A stretch of 64,000 nt of DNA from Bacillota bacterium (GCA_023458755.1 JAEWYE010000027.1:62001-126000), one strand, 5' to 3'; positions 37,740 through 45,860 are shown, counted from the stretch's first letter. The notes: generated by a model not told the origin, from the sequence alone. A program made the numbers and translations.

Positions 37740-38333
37740 ATGGAAACACGGGTAATGGAAATTGCGGAGCGAATTCGCGGTTTACGCGAAATGATGGATA
37801 TGTCGGTAGAAGAAGTTGCTGGTGCGGTTGGGATTACTGTTCAGGAATATATGGAATGTGAAAGCGGACAGCATGACTTTAACTTCACGTTCCTCTATAA
37901 ATGCGCCGATAAATTTGGTGTGGATATTGTCGAACTGCTTACCGGCGAAAATCCGCATTTGTCGTTCTATTCGATTGTCCGCAAGGGAGACGGGCTTGAC
38001 ATCAAGCGCCGTGAAGGCTTCAAATATGAGCACCTGGGTTACCGTTTTAAATCCAAAACAGCTGAACCTTTTTTGGTAACCGCGCCGTATATTGAGGAAG
38101 AGCAGGACAAACCGATTGAGCTTTCTACCCATGAAGGGCAGGAGTTCGATTATATTTTAAAGGGCACGCTGAAAGCGCAAATGGAAAATCACGTGGAGAT
38201 CCTCCATGCGGGCGATTCCATGTATTATAATTCCGGGCGCGGTCACGGAATGATTGCTACCGGTGGCGAAGAATGTGTATTTTTAGCAATTGTTCTCAAA
38301 AAGCCAGAGCAGGAGGATAAAAAATCATGCTGA
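37740..38333 (+). CDS. XRE-type helix-turn-helix regulator with cupin domain
   Basis: 197 residues from the second of two adjacent ATGs (37740), seven bases after AGGAGG. Residues 8-62 form a lambda-repressor-like helix-turn-helix (AERIRGLREMMDMSVEEVAGAVGITVQEY). Residues about 115-190 form a cupin (THEGQEFDYILKGTLKAQM...HAGDSMYYNSGRGHGM). Such proteins usually repress or activate a neighbouring metabolic gene on binding a small ligand in the cupin. It overlaps the acyl-CoA synthetase by seven bases, and both lie under the T-box. Expression is therefore controlled by tRNA charging and perhaps also by the acid substrate or its CoA ester. Confidence 0.88.
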   Translation: METRVMEIAERIRGLREMMDMSVEEVAGAVGITVQEYMECESGQHDFNFTFLYKCADKFGVDIVELLTGENPHLSFYSIVRKGDGLDIKRREGFKYEHLGYRFKSKTAEPFLVTAPYIEEEQDKPIELSTHEGQEFDYILKGTLKAQMENHVEILHAGDSMYYNSGRGHGMIATGGEECVFLAIVLKKPEQEDKKSC

Positions 38334-39970
38334 ATATCCATCAGAAATTTTGTAAAGAGACCTTTTTTGACGGCCAATTGATAGATTTTGAGCCAGTATA
38401 CGGCGAGAATTTCAACTTTGCGTACGATGTGCTGGACGTAATTGCGCAAGCGGAACCGGACAGACGCGCCATGCTGTGGTGCAACGAAAGCGGCGAAGAG
38501 CACACCTTTACGTTTGCGGATATGATGAAGTACAGCAACAGGACGGCAAACTTCTTTGCGGCTCACGGCATTAAGCGCGGCGACACTGTTATGCTCATCT
38601 TAAAGCGTCACTATCAGTTCTGGTTTGCGGTGCTTGCTCTGCATAAGCTAGGCGCTATCGGAATTCCGGCAACGAACCAGTTAACCAAAAAGGATATTGC
38701 CTACCGCTGCAACGCCGCCGGTGTTTCCGCAGTTGTCTGCACCATGGATGGCGATACAGCCGACCATGTGGATGCCGCCATGCCGGAATCTCCGACCGTA
38801 AAGCATCTGTTCAGCGTACATGGCAAGCGTGAGGGCTGGATTGATTTTGATGAAGAGCTGAAAAACTATCCCGATACGATGGAACGTGTTGAAACGCTCG
38901 CTACCGATAACATGCTTTTGTACTTTACTTCCGGTACGACCGGAATGCCCAAAATGGTCTGCCACGATTTCACCTATCCAATCGCGCATATCGTCACCGC
39001 AAAATATTGGCACAAGGTGGTTCCGGACGGACTGCACCTGACCATTTCCGATTCCGGCTGGATGAAATGTATGTGGGGCAAACTTTACGGCCAGTGGTTT
39101 ATGGAAGCCGGTATTTTTGTTTGTGATTTTGACCGTTTCCACGCGCCTTACATCTTAAGCCTGTTTGGTAAATATAAAATTACCACCTTCTGCGCGCCGC
39201 CGACCATGTATCGCTTTTTCATCAAAGAAAATCTAAATGATTACGACCTTTCTTCTTTGACCTACGCCTGCACCGCAGGCGAACCGCTGAATCCGGAAGT
39301 GTTCAGCCAGTTTTACAAAGCTACCGGCTTAAAGCTGATGGAAGCATTCGGTCAGACCGAAACAACAGCGGTATTATTGAACATGATCGGCACCGAGCCG
39401 AAAGTCGGTTCTACCGGAAAACCGTCGCCTGCCTATCATGTAGACTTGGTGGATAATAACGGCAACACGGTTCCCGCCGGTACGGTCGGTGAAATCGTGC
39501 TTCGCACGCCGAACGGCAAAAAACCGGTTGGCATGTTCTCCAACTATTATAAAAACCCGGAGCGCACCAGGAGCGTTTGGTATGACGATATCTATCACAC
39601 CGGCGATACCGCGTGGGTGGATGAAGACGGTTATTATTGGTATGTCGGACGCAACGACGATATCATCAAGTCTTCGGGCTACCGCATCGGGCCTTTTGAA
39701 ATCGAAAGCGTTCTCATGGAACACCCAAGTGTACTCGAATGCGCCATCACCGGCGTGCCGGATCCGATTCGCGGTCAGGTTATCAAGGCGACTATCGTGC
39801 TTGCGCGCGGCTATACCGCTTCGGATGAACTGAAAAAAGAATTGCAGGAGTATGTTAAGAATCAAACAGCGCCGTACAAATACCCTCGTGTGGTTGAGTT
39901 TGTGGATGAGCTGCCAAAAACCATTAGCGGCAAGGTACGTCACGCGGAAATCCGCGGCGAAATTCAATAA
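38327..39970 (+). CDS. AMP-forming acyl-CoA synthetase (acetyl/medium-chain type)
   Basis: 547 residues, ATG after GGAGGAT. An ANL-superfamily ligase: the phosphate loop YFTSGTTGMPK near residue 200, the A5 motif MEAFGQTETT, YHTGDTAWVDEDGYYWYVGR with the hinge, and the catalytic C-terminal lysine Lys536 in TISGKVRH. It activates a carboxylic acid with ATP and CoA. It belongs to the acetate/butyrate/branched-chain acid type rather than the amino-acid-adenylating type, but the exact acid is not readable. The isoleucine-type T-box suggests 2-methylbutyrate, whose CoA ester can be reductively carboxylated to the isoleucine 2-oxoacid. That is inference. Confidence 0.88.
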   Translation: MLNIHQKFCKETFFDGQLIDFEPVYGENFNFAYDVLDVIAQAEPDRRAMLWCNESGEEHTFTFADMMKYSNRTANFFAAHGIKRGDTVMLILKRHYQFWFAVLALHKLGAIGIPATNQLTKKDIAYRCNAAGVSAVVCTMDGDTADHVDAAMPESPTVKHLFSVHGKREGWIDFDEELKNYPDTMERVETLATDNMLLYFTSGTTGMPKMVCHDFTYPIAHIVTAKYWHKVVPDGLHLTISDSGWMKCMWGKLYGQWFMEAGIFVCDFDRFHAPYILSLFGKYKITTFCAPPTMYRFFIKENLNDYDLSSLTYACTAGEPLNPEVFSQFYKATGLKLMEAFGQTETTAVLLNMIGTEPKVGSTGKPSPAYHVDLVDNNGNTVPAGTVGEIVLRTPNGKKPVGMFSNYYKNPERTRSVWYDDIYHTGDTAWVDEDGYYWYVGRNDDIIKSSGYRIGPFEIESVLMEHPSVLECAITGVPDPIRGQVIKATIVLARGYTASDELKKELQEYVKNQTAPYKYPRVVEFVDELPKTISGKVRHAEIRGEIQ

Positions 39971-39998
39971 AAGTTATAAAGAATTAGAATAGTTAAAA

Positions 39999-40040
39999 TG
40001 CAACAAGGGCTGTCTCAATCGAGGCAGCCCTTTGTTGCAA
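39999..40040 (+). terminator. Hairpin terminator after the acyl-CoA synthetase gene
   Basis: Long stem TGCAACAAGGGCTGTCTC / GAGGCAGCCCTTTGTTGCA with loop AATC and a single-base bulge. There is no T-run, so it may act as a transcript end stabiliser. Confidence 0.65.
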
Positions 40041-40374
40041 TATGAAATTATATGTTGATTTTAGTGATATGTGGGAATATAATAAAATTAACAACTAATA
40101 AAATTGTGGTTATTCTCTTAGCTACTATTGCGCCTCTGTGGAGCCGCACCCTTTTGTTGTTCCGCAACATTTCCCCTGACAGGGGAGTAACCCGCGCGCT
40201 AAGTGGGGGTGGGGGCGGCAAGCCGCCTCTTTCGCTCCGCTGGGGCGTAAGGTTTTGGGCGCTTTTTTGCAAACAGCTTATGCTGAAATCATGAATTTTT
40301 TGTTTCTCGTAATCTCTTAAACTTTCTGCATACTAGTTATTCAGAGAGTATTACATATAGAAAGAAGGATGTTT
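40041..40374. other. Intergenic region before the cysteine hydrolase gene
   Basis: An AT-rich part, a small hairpin TTCCCCTGACAGGGGA (40171-40186), a family-B repeat (40191-40248) and the AAAGAAGGAT ribosome-binding site. Short reading frames across the repeat have no ribosome-binding site, so no gene is called. Confidence 0.6.
40191..40248 (+). repeat. Dispersed repeat family B, copy with shortened left arm
   Basis: CCCGCGCGCTAAG, then GGGGGCGGCAAGCCGCCTC and CGCTCCGCTGGGGCG. The usual leading GCGCGCTC is lost. Confidence 0.75.
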
Positions 40375-40911
40375 ATGAAGGATACTGTTTTATTGGTTGT
40401 GGATGTGCAGACTGCGCTGGTGCAGGGTCATCCTGATTACGAAGAAACATTTCTTGGCAACCTTGAACGCCTGATTCCCTTTTGCAGAAACCACGGTATC
40501 GAAGTTGTTTATGTCCGGCATGACGGCGGCGCGGGTGATGAACTGGAGTTTAACTCCGAAGGGTGGCAAATTGATAAAAGAATCGCACCGCGTGAGAACG
40601 AGAAAATATTCGAAAAGCACTACAATAGTGCTTTCAAATCGACGGACTTAAAAGAATATTTAAACGAGCGGAGAATTCAAAATATTATCCTTGTCGGTAT
40701 GCAGACGGAGTACTGTATCGACGCAACCTGCAAGGCAGCTTTCGAGTACGGTTATCAGCTTACTATTCCGGAAGGCTGTACCACCACATTTGACAATGGC
40801 GGTTTTACGGCAGAAGCACTCAATAACTTTTATATGTATCATATATGGAAAAACCGCTTTGCCAAAGTGGAAAGCCTAGGTGAACTGGAGAAGGATTTAT
40901 TAAAGGATTGA
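40375..40911 (+). CDS. Cysteine hydrolase, isochorismatase-like family
   Basis: 178 residues from ATG 40375, six bases after AGAAGG. An ATG at 40369 overlaps the ribosome-binding site. It begins KDTVLLVVDVQ with the catalytic Asp, and has EVVYVRHDG, the nucleophile Cys114 in GMQTEYCIDATC, and IPEGCTTTFDNGG. The family includes nicotinamidases, N-carbamoyl hydrolases and isochorismatases. The metal site typical of PncA is not obvious, so a general amidase-type cysteine hydrolase is the safest call. It appears to be a lone gene. Confidence 0.88.
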   Translation: MKDTVLLVVDVQTALVQGHPDYEETFLGNLERLIPFCRNHGIEVVYVRHDGGAGDELEFNSEGWQIDKRIAPRENEKIFEKHYNSAFKSTDLKEYLNERRIQNIILVGMQTEYCIDATCKAAFEYGYQLTIPEGCTTTFDNGGFTAEALNNFYMYHIWKNRFAKVESLGELEKDLLKD

Positions 40912-40930
40912 TAGAATCCGTTTTATCCTG

Positions 40931-40988
40931 CAATTGCGCGCTCCCGCGCGCAAATTGGGGTAGGAGCGGCGAAAGCGTCCTTTTTTTG
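40931..40988 (+). repeat. Dispersed repeat family B, copy acting as terminator
   Basis: CAATTGCGCGCTCCCGCGCGC, then a shortened arm GGAGCGGCGAAAGCGTCC followed by TTTTTTT. The last hairpin with its T-run probably ends the cysteine hydrolase transcript. Confidence 0.7.
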
Positions 40989-41168
40989 AATATTAAGGAC
41001 GGTGGTAGAAGGTTAATGCTTTTTATTTCTTTTGACTAAATTATATTGAATTTAGCTGCAAATAGGAATATAATGCAATTGTTGATATAAAAAGGTGAGG
41101 TGCAAAATTTTTTTTGCTATCAACTAAATATTAGCTTATTCTAAATCCGATAGAAAGGGTGATCGAAT

Positions 41169-41291
41169 ATGACTCCATTTGCCTTCGGCTATATGATGGG
41201 CAGAATTATTGCGGGTGTAATTTTGATTGGCATTATAATTGCAATCATTGCTATTCCGATTATACTTTTAACCAGGAAGAAAAAACAATAA
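41169..41291 (+). CDS. Small single-pass membrane protein, 40 residues
   Basis: ATG 41169 is seven bases after AAAGGGTG. It has a glycine-containing N-terminal stretch (FGYMMGRIIAG), a 20-residue Ile/Leu/Ala/Val membrane segment and a basic tail RKKKQ, predicting one helix with the C-terminus in the cytoplasm. A strong terminator starts 42 bases after the stop. Ribosome-binding site, composition and terminator support a real gene. No family is recognised and its function is unknown. Confidence 0.65.
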   Translation: MTPFAFGYMMGRIIAGVILIGIIIAIIAIPIILLTRKKKQ

Positions 41292-41333
41292 ATTAATACA
41301 TAGAATATGCCGAAACCGATGTAAGAAACAATT

Positions 41334-41373
41334 CAGCAGCAAATGCATTTGCATTTGCTGCTGTCTATTTTTT
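41334..41373 (+). terminator. Terminator of the 40-residue membrane protein gene
   Basis: Perfect 14-bp palindromic stem CAGCAGCAAATGCA / TGCATTTGCTGCTG followed by TCTATTTTTTT. It also lies just beyond the end of the converging HAD gene. Confidence 0.9.
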
Positions 41374-42074
41374 TATCCCGAAACAATCGGCATCAATTCC
41401 GAAAAACTATGGATTTCATAATCGCATATGGCATCTGTGCTGTTTGGCAGCTTATGCGGATTAAACCAGCAGGATGGAATCCCCGCGTTGTTGCCGCCTT
41501 TTATGTCGGAAGAAAGCGAATCGCCTACAATAAGAACCCGTTCTTTGTCCGTGATACCGGTATGTTTCAATACATAATCAAAATATTCCTTTTTCGGCTT
41601 TTGAAAGCCGGTATCCTCCGATACAAAAATGCCGACGAAATACTCGTTGATTGCCGAATTTTCAAACCGTTTGTGCTGGGTTTTCGAAACACCGTTTGTC
41701 ACAAGTGCCAGTTTGCACGAGAGGCTTAACGTTTCGCACAGCTCTTTTGCTCCGTCAAGCAAAAAAGTTCCCTCACTCAAGGCCGCCATATACTTTGCAT
41801 TAAAGCGGACGGCATCTTCCTCCACTTTCAGAACTTTAAATAAATCCTCAAAACGTTTTATTTGAAGCCGGTCTTTTGTTACAGAGCCAAGCTCAAATTT
41901 GTTCCACAAGTCATGGTTAATAGCCGCATATTTCTGCAAAATTTCATCGTTGTAGGTCATATGGTAGTTTTGCAGCGTACCGGAAATTGCCGTTTTTAAA
42001 GCGTGTTCCTGCGCTTTGTCAAAATCAAAAAGCGTATTGTCCGCGTCAAAGAATATCCAATCAAAGTTCGCCAA
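41373..42074 (-). CDS. HAD-superfamily hydrolase, YjjG-like nucleotidase
   Basis: 233 residues from TTG at 42074, nine bases after ACGGAG. A TTG 54 bases further upstream runs into a repeat and is rejected. Motif I is FFDADNTLFDF (Asp10, Asp12), motif II LVTNG and motif IV VGDSLSSDIKGG; the helical cap lies at about 18-95. Motif I with DADNTLFDF and the KTQ segment match the YjjG/YfnB group, which removes phosphate from non-canonical pyrimidine nucleotides. Physiological substrate is not certain. Confidence 0.88.
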   Translation of the reverse strand: MANFDWIFFDADNTLFDFDKAQEHALKTAISGTLQNYHMTYNDEILQKYAAINHDLWNKFELGSVTKDRLQIKRFEDLFKVLKVEEDAVRFNAKYMAALSEGTFLLDGAKELCETLSLSCKLALVTNGVSKTQHKRFENSAINEYFVGIFVSEDTGFQKPKKEYFDYVLKHTGITDKERVLIVGDSLSSDIKGGNNAGIPSCWFNPHKLPNSTDAICDYEIHSFSELMPIVSG

Positions 42075-42130
42075 TTGTTTTTTCTCCGTTTCAAAATAAG
42101 TTGTATGTCGAAGGAACTTTTGTTTCAATT

Positions 42131-42186
42131 TTCTCCCTTGTTAAAGGGAGCTATCGCTGCGGCGACACCGCAGTGACAGAGAGATT
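42131..42186 (+). repeat. Dispersed repeat family A, copy 4
   Basis: TTCTCCCTTGTTAAAGGGAG (one base change in the loop), CTATCGCTGCGGCGACACCG, CAGTGACAGAGAGA. It lies between two minus-strand genes. Confidence 0.85.
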
Positions 42187-42188
42187 TG

Positions 42189-42470
42189 TTACCTCCAAAA
42201 GTAAACCAGAACACCTGCCGCCGCAAGCTGCAAAAACAGGATGATCGGAATACCAATCATGAATTTTTTATGCTTCGTTTTATGGTGAATCAGCTTCATC
42301 GTGAGAAACATAGCAGGGGAGCCGCCCAGAGCGGAAAAAAGCAGAAGTGTACTTTCCGGTACACGCCACTTGTGTTTTACGGCGCGGCGTTTGTCGCTGA
42401 TTGTAATAAAAATCGCCAATAGGTTTATCACAGCAAAATAAAGAATTAGAATTTTTTTATAGTATGGCAT
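42189..42470 (-). CDS. DUF1294 family membrane protein
   Basis: 93 residues; ATG follows AAAGGAAAT on the minus strand. An N-terminal membrane segment (about 5-23) precedes the DUF1294 core: DKRRAVKHKWRVPESTLLLFSALGGSPAMF, then HHKTKHKKFMIGIPII and a second membrane stretch. Function of the family is unknown. Confidence 0.88.
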   Translation of the reverse strand: MPYYKKILILYFAVINLLAIFITISDKRRAVKHKWRVPESTLLLFSALGGSPAMFLTMKLIHHKTKHKKFMIGIPIILFLQLAAAGVLVYFWR

Positions 42471-42495
42471 TTCGCGTATTTCCTTTCGGATGCGG

Positions 42496-42720
42496 CTACA
42501 TCAGGCGCTGTCCGCAGTTTGGGCAGTAGTGGCTGTCACTGTTAACAGAACATTTACAAGCCGGACAGGTCTTTTTATAGGAGTTTTGTACTATAAATAT
42601 AGTATCCGAATCAAATTCTGAGTTTGGGTTGCGGGCAGCACGTTCGCCCTCATATCCGCGTACTTCGTACATTGCGCCGCAGTCCGGGCAGGTAATAAAG
42701 TATGGTTTATTATCCGTATC
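42496..42720 (-). CDS. Small zinc-ribbon protein, start uncertain, possibly truncated
   Basis: An open minus-strand frame of 74 codons ends at TAG 42496-42498. It contains three CxxC pairs: CPDC near its start, CPAC followed by KCSV, and CPNCGQRLM at the end. No ATG, GTG or TTG precedes the first CPDC, since an in-frame TAG lies at 42721-42723. The first ATG (42672) would leave the first pair out. So it either uses a rare start (ATT before TCPDC) or has lost its N-terminus. The regular spacing of cysteine pairs argues for recent function. Confidence 0.5.
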   Translation of the reverse strand, partial: DTDNKPYFITCPDCGAMYEVRGYEGERAARNPNSEFDSDTIFIVQNSYKKTCPACKCSVNSDSHYCPNCGQRLM

Positions 42721-42768
42721 CTATCACCAACATGTGGTTCTGTCAAATAAAAGAAAAGGAAGGATCGT

Positions 42769-44067
42769 ATGCTTCAAACGCTTAAAAAAACTTTAGGCCG
42801 TCATACTGTGCTTTTGTCCGTCTGTCTTTTGGCAATCGCGGTCGCAATTTCCATGGGGATTAATTTTGCCGGACAAAAGGTAAATTCTTCTGTTTCGGCG
42901 CAATCCGCAAGCGGCAACGTGCAGACTTCGCCCTCTGTTTCTTCCTCGGCCGTATCCGCCGTAACCACAAACACGGCTCCGGGCAAAGAAATGCGCGCGG
43001 TATGGGTGCCGTTTCTCAGTTTGGATATGAGCAAGGAAAGCGATAAAAGCGAAGCAGCTTTTCAAAAAAAATTTGATTCCATTGTGTCCGGTGCCAAAGC
43101 TGCCGGCATGAACACACTGATTGTGCACGTCCGCCCGTACGGCGATGCGCTTTATAAATCCGATTATTTTCCGTGGTCACATCTGCTGTCCGGCACACAG
43201 GGCGTTGATCCCGGCTACGATCCGCTTGCCTATATGGTAACCGCGGCGCATAAGGCGGGTTTACAGATTCACGCGTGGATGAATCCTTTACGTATTCAAA
43301 AAAGCGGAACCCCGTCCATATTGGCGGAGAATAATCCGTATACGGTTTGGAAAAAAGATTCCGCAAAAGCGGGATGGGCGGTAGACTATCAGTCCGATAA
43401 ATATTATAATCCCGCGTATGCGCAGGTTCGCAAGCTGATTGCCGACGGGGCAAAGGAGATTGCGCAGAAATACGACGTGGACGGCATCCAGTTTGACGAT
43501 TATTTCTATCCGTCCACCGATGCTGCTTTTGACAAAACGTCATACGACGCGTACTGTGCGAGCGCCAACAAAAACGGTACCGCATTAAGTCTTGCCGATT
43601 GGCGCCGGGCAAATATAAACGCGCTGGTGTCGCTCACCTACAGTGAAATCAAATCGGTGAAGCCGAAGGTTGTGTTCGGAATCTCACCGCAGGGCAATGT
43701 GGATAACGACCTAAGAATCGGCGCGGATATCGCGTCCTGGTGCAGTACAAGCGGCTATGTGGATTATATTTGTCCGCAGCTTTATGTGAATTTTGATAAT
43801 CCGACCTTGCCGTTTGATACGGCGGTAGCGCAGTGGCGCAAGCTGGTGACCAATACCAATATCAAATTCTATATTGGTCTGGCGGTGTATAAGGCCGGTT
43901 CCGACGCGGACAGCGGCACATGGAAAAAATCCAGCAATATCATTACCCAGCAGGTGGAGCTTGGGAGAAAAACCAAGTGCGACGGCTTCATGTTCTATTC
44001 CTGGGCCTATCTCGACAATTCCCAGACCAAACAGGAGGTTCAAAACGTCATGAAAGTACTGAATTAA
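42769..44067 (+). CDS. Family 10-like glycosyl hydrolase (GHL10, DUF187), membrane-anchored
   Basis: 432 residues, ATG after AAAGGAAGGA. A signal anchor (about 13-36) is followed by a Ser/Thr/Val linker (40-70) and a TIM-barrel domain with EMRAVWVPFLSLDMS, TLIVHVRPYGDALYKS, HAWMNPLRI, DGIQFDDYFYP and PQLYVNFDN. Those features define the GHL10 group (YngK-like), thought to act on cell-wall glycans or exopolysaccharide outside the membrane. The acidic DGIQFDDY segment is the likely catalytic region. Substrate unknown. It is convergent with mtaB, with only three bases between. Confidence 0.9.
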   Translation: MLQTLKKTLGRHTVLLSVCLLAIAVAISMGINFAGQKVNSSVSAQSASGNVQTSPSVSSSAVSAVTTNTAPGKEMRAVWVPFLSLDMSKESDKSEAAFQKKFDSIVSGAKAAGMNTLIVHVRPYGDALYKSDYFPWSHLLSGTQGVDPGYDPLAYMVTAAHKAGLQIHAWMNPLRIQKSGTPSILAENNPYTVWKKDSAKAGWAVDYQSDKYYNPAYAQVRKLIADGAKEIAQKYDVDGIQFDDYFYPSTDAAFDKTSYDAYCASANKNGTALSLADWRRANINALVSLTYSEIKSVKPKVVFGISPQGNVDNDLRIGADIASWCSTSGYVDYICPQLYVNFDNPTLPFDTAVAQWRKLVTNTNIKFYIGLAVYKAGSDADSGTWKKSSNIITQQVELGRKTKCDGFMFYSWAYLDNSQTKQEVQNVMKVLN

Positions 44068-44070
44068 GCC

Positions 44071-45360
44071 TTATATAACCCTTCCCACGCACCAGTCCTC
44101 TTTTGCTTCGGTGATTTCAACATCCATGATTTTACCGCAAATATTTTCTTTGCAGGCTGCCTTTATCGGCGTGTAATTTTCGGTGTAGCCCTCAAAATTT
44201 CCGGGTTCGTATTCCCGTTCAAACAGAACCTTTTCCGTGCGTCCGATTTGCTGTTTAAAAAATTCCTGCTTCGTTTGCAGCGTAGCCGCTATCATTTGGC
44301 GGCTGCGCTGTTCTTTTACAGCGGACGAAACCTGATTCGGTGCGTCGCAGGCTCTTGTGCCGGGGCGCTGGGAGTACGCGAACACATGTACTTTTGCAAA
44401 GGCAATTTCCTTCGCGAAGGCGAGTGACTGCGCGAATTCTTCATCCGTTTCTCCCGCAAACCCGACCATAATATCGGTTGTAATCGCCGCATTTTCAAAT
44501 GCCGCGCGCAGATTTGAAACAATTTTTCGGTATTCGGCGGTATCATAATGGCGGTTCATGCGTTGCAGCGTTTCGTCGCAGCCGCTTTGCAGGGAAAGGT
44601 GGAACTGCGGGCACAGCTTTTTCTGCTTTGCCAAACGCGCAATCACATCTTCACTCAGTTGTTCCGGTTCCAGCGAACCGAGGCGCACCCGTTCAATTCC
44701 GTCCACCGAGCAGGCGGCTTCCACCGCGTCGCACAGGTGCAGTCCAAAATCCTTCCCGTAGGCGGAAAGGTTAATGCCTGTAAGGACAAGCTCTTTATAG
44801 CCATTATGACCGATTTCCGTTAGTTCCTTTTTCAGCTCGCCGAGCGGCTTGGAACGAACCCTGCCGCGTGCGTAGGGGATAATGCAGTAGGAGCAGAACC
44901 GGTTGCAGCCATCCTCAATTTTTACAAAAGCGCGGGTACGGTCAAAAAAGCTGCTGACTGCCATATCCTCAAATTTCTCTTTGCTTTCATGCGGTACAAT
45001 ATCCACAATGCGCTGATGTGCGGAAAGGTAGTTCAGAATATCCGGCAGAAGTGAAGCACGGTTGCTGTTGCCCAGCACAATGTCCGCGTCTGTCAAACCA
45101 GCCGCCAGTTCGGGAAACGCCTGCGGCATACAGCCGGTAAGCACAATAACCGCGTCCGGATTCTGCCTTTTAGCGCGGTGTAAGGTTTGTTTTACCTTAT
45201 GGTCACTGGTCGAGGTGACCGTGCAGGAGTTAATCAAAACCACATCAGCGGCTTCATCTGCTTCACAGGCGGTAAATCCTGCCGCGGTTAGCTGACCGAG
45301 CATTGCCTGTGATTCATATTGATTTACTTTGCATCCTAACGTAATGGCGGAAACTTTCAT
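44071..45360 (-). CDS. mtaB: tRNA t6A37 methylthiotransferase
   Basis: 429 residues from ATG 45360 (KVSAITLGCKVNQYES) with AAAGGA upstream. An earlier in-frame ATG at 45408 lacks a ribosome-binding site. It is a three-domain methylthiotransferase: UPF0004 domain with three cluster cysteines (GCKVNQ, NSCTVT, TGCMPQ), radical SAM core CNRFCSYCIIPYARG, and a C-terminal TRAM domain (about 365-429). The GCKVNQYES start and the RGRVRSK stretch fit MtaB rather than MiaB or RimO. It adds a methylthio group to t6A37 of tRNA. Confidence 0.93.
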   Translation of the reverse strand: MKVSAITLGCKVNQYESQAMLGQLTAAGFTACEADEAADVVLINSCTVTSTSDHKVKQTLHRAKRQNPDAVIVLTGCMPQAFPELAAGLTDADIVLGNSNRASLLPDILNYLSAHQRIVDIVPHESKEKFEDMAVSSFFDRTRAFVKIEDGCNRFCSYCIIPYARGRVRSKPLGELKKELTEIGHNGYKELVLTGINLSAYGKDFGLHLCDAVEAACSVDGIERVRLGSLEPEQLSEDVIARLAKQKKLCPQFHLSLQSGCDETLQRMNRHYDTAEYRKIVSNLRAAFENAAITTDIMVGFAGETDEEFAQSLAFAKEIAFAKVHVFAYSQRPGTRACDAPNQVSSAVKEQRSRQMIAATLQTKQEFFKQQIGRTEKVLFEREYEPGNFEGYTENYTPIKAACKENICGKIMDVEITEAKEDWCVGRVI

Positions 45361-45493
45361 CTTTCTGTTAATCCTTTCGAAGCTGACTGGCAGTTTTTTC
45401 TTTTTCACCGTTCGGTCAAAAAGAAAACTTACTCCATATAAAAATTGATATATTATTATCGGGTATTTGAAGATAATATAGTAGTATTGAATA

Positions 45494-45522
45494 TTGACTA
45501 AACACCGGTGCTGCGATATGAT
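45494..45522 (+). promoter_or_regulatory. Promoter of the HPr-like gene
   Basis: TTGACT at 45494-45499, 17-base spacer, TATGAT at 45517-45522, about 40 bases before the ATG. Confidence 0.8.
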
Positions 45523-45563
45523 GGAACATAATAAAAACCTTGTTGAAATATGGAGGTAACACT

Positions 45564-45797
45564 ATGCAGACAAGCACCATTATGCTGTCAAGTATTGAAG
45601 CGGTAAAGAAATTTGTCACATTGACAAACCAATATGATTTTGCAATTAACCTTGCTACCGATAAATATAAGATTGATGCAAAATCCATTATGGGTGTTTT
45701 CAGCCTGGATTTGTCAAAGCCCGTTACGATTGAAGTTGATACTTCAAACGAAGCGGCACAGGAATTTTTAGCACAAATCAAGCAGTTCGAAGTCTGA
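45564..45797 (+). CDS. HPr-like protein lacking the phosphorylatable histidine
   Basis: 77 residues from ATG 45564, five bases after GGAGGTAA. Length and the second half (DAKSIMGVFSLDLSKPVTIEVD) match HPr of the phosphotransferase system, including the regulatory-serine segment KSIMGV. The active-site region should read GLHARPA; here it reads SSIEAVKKF with no histidine in the protein. It therefore cannot relay phosphate from enzyme I, but its serine could still be an HPrK/P target, as in Crh. It is a single gene with its own promoter and terminator. Such histidine-less paralogues are frequent in Clostridia; the role is unknown. Confidence 0.85.
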   Translation: MQTSTIMLSSIEAVKKFVTLTNQYDFAINLATDKYKIDAKSIMGVFSLDLSKPVTIEVDTSNEAAQEFLAQIKQFEV

Positions 45798-45819
45798 TAA
45801 GGTTCCAAATAAAATGTAG

Positions 45820-45860
45820 TACGGTTTAAGTCGCTGAACTTAAACCGTATTTTTTTTATT
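45820..45860 (+). terminator. Terminator of the HPr-like gene
   Basis: ACGGTTTAAGT / ACTTAAACCGT stem, loop CGCTGA, then ATTTTTTTT. Its end touches the end of the converging ABC-F gene. Confidence 0.9.

Noticed and set aside
40052..40294. 80-codon plus-strand open frame before the cysteine hydrolase gene
   Set aside because: Runs through a family-B repeat, has no ribosome-binding site and resembles no protein.
41343..41729. 128-codon plus-strand open frame opposite the HAD hydrolase gene
   Set aside because: Antisense to a gene with intact HAD motifs; it also starts inside a terminator palindrome.
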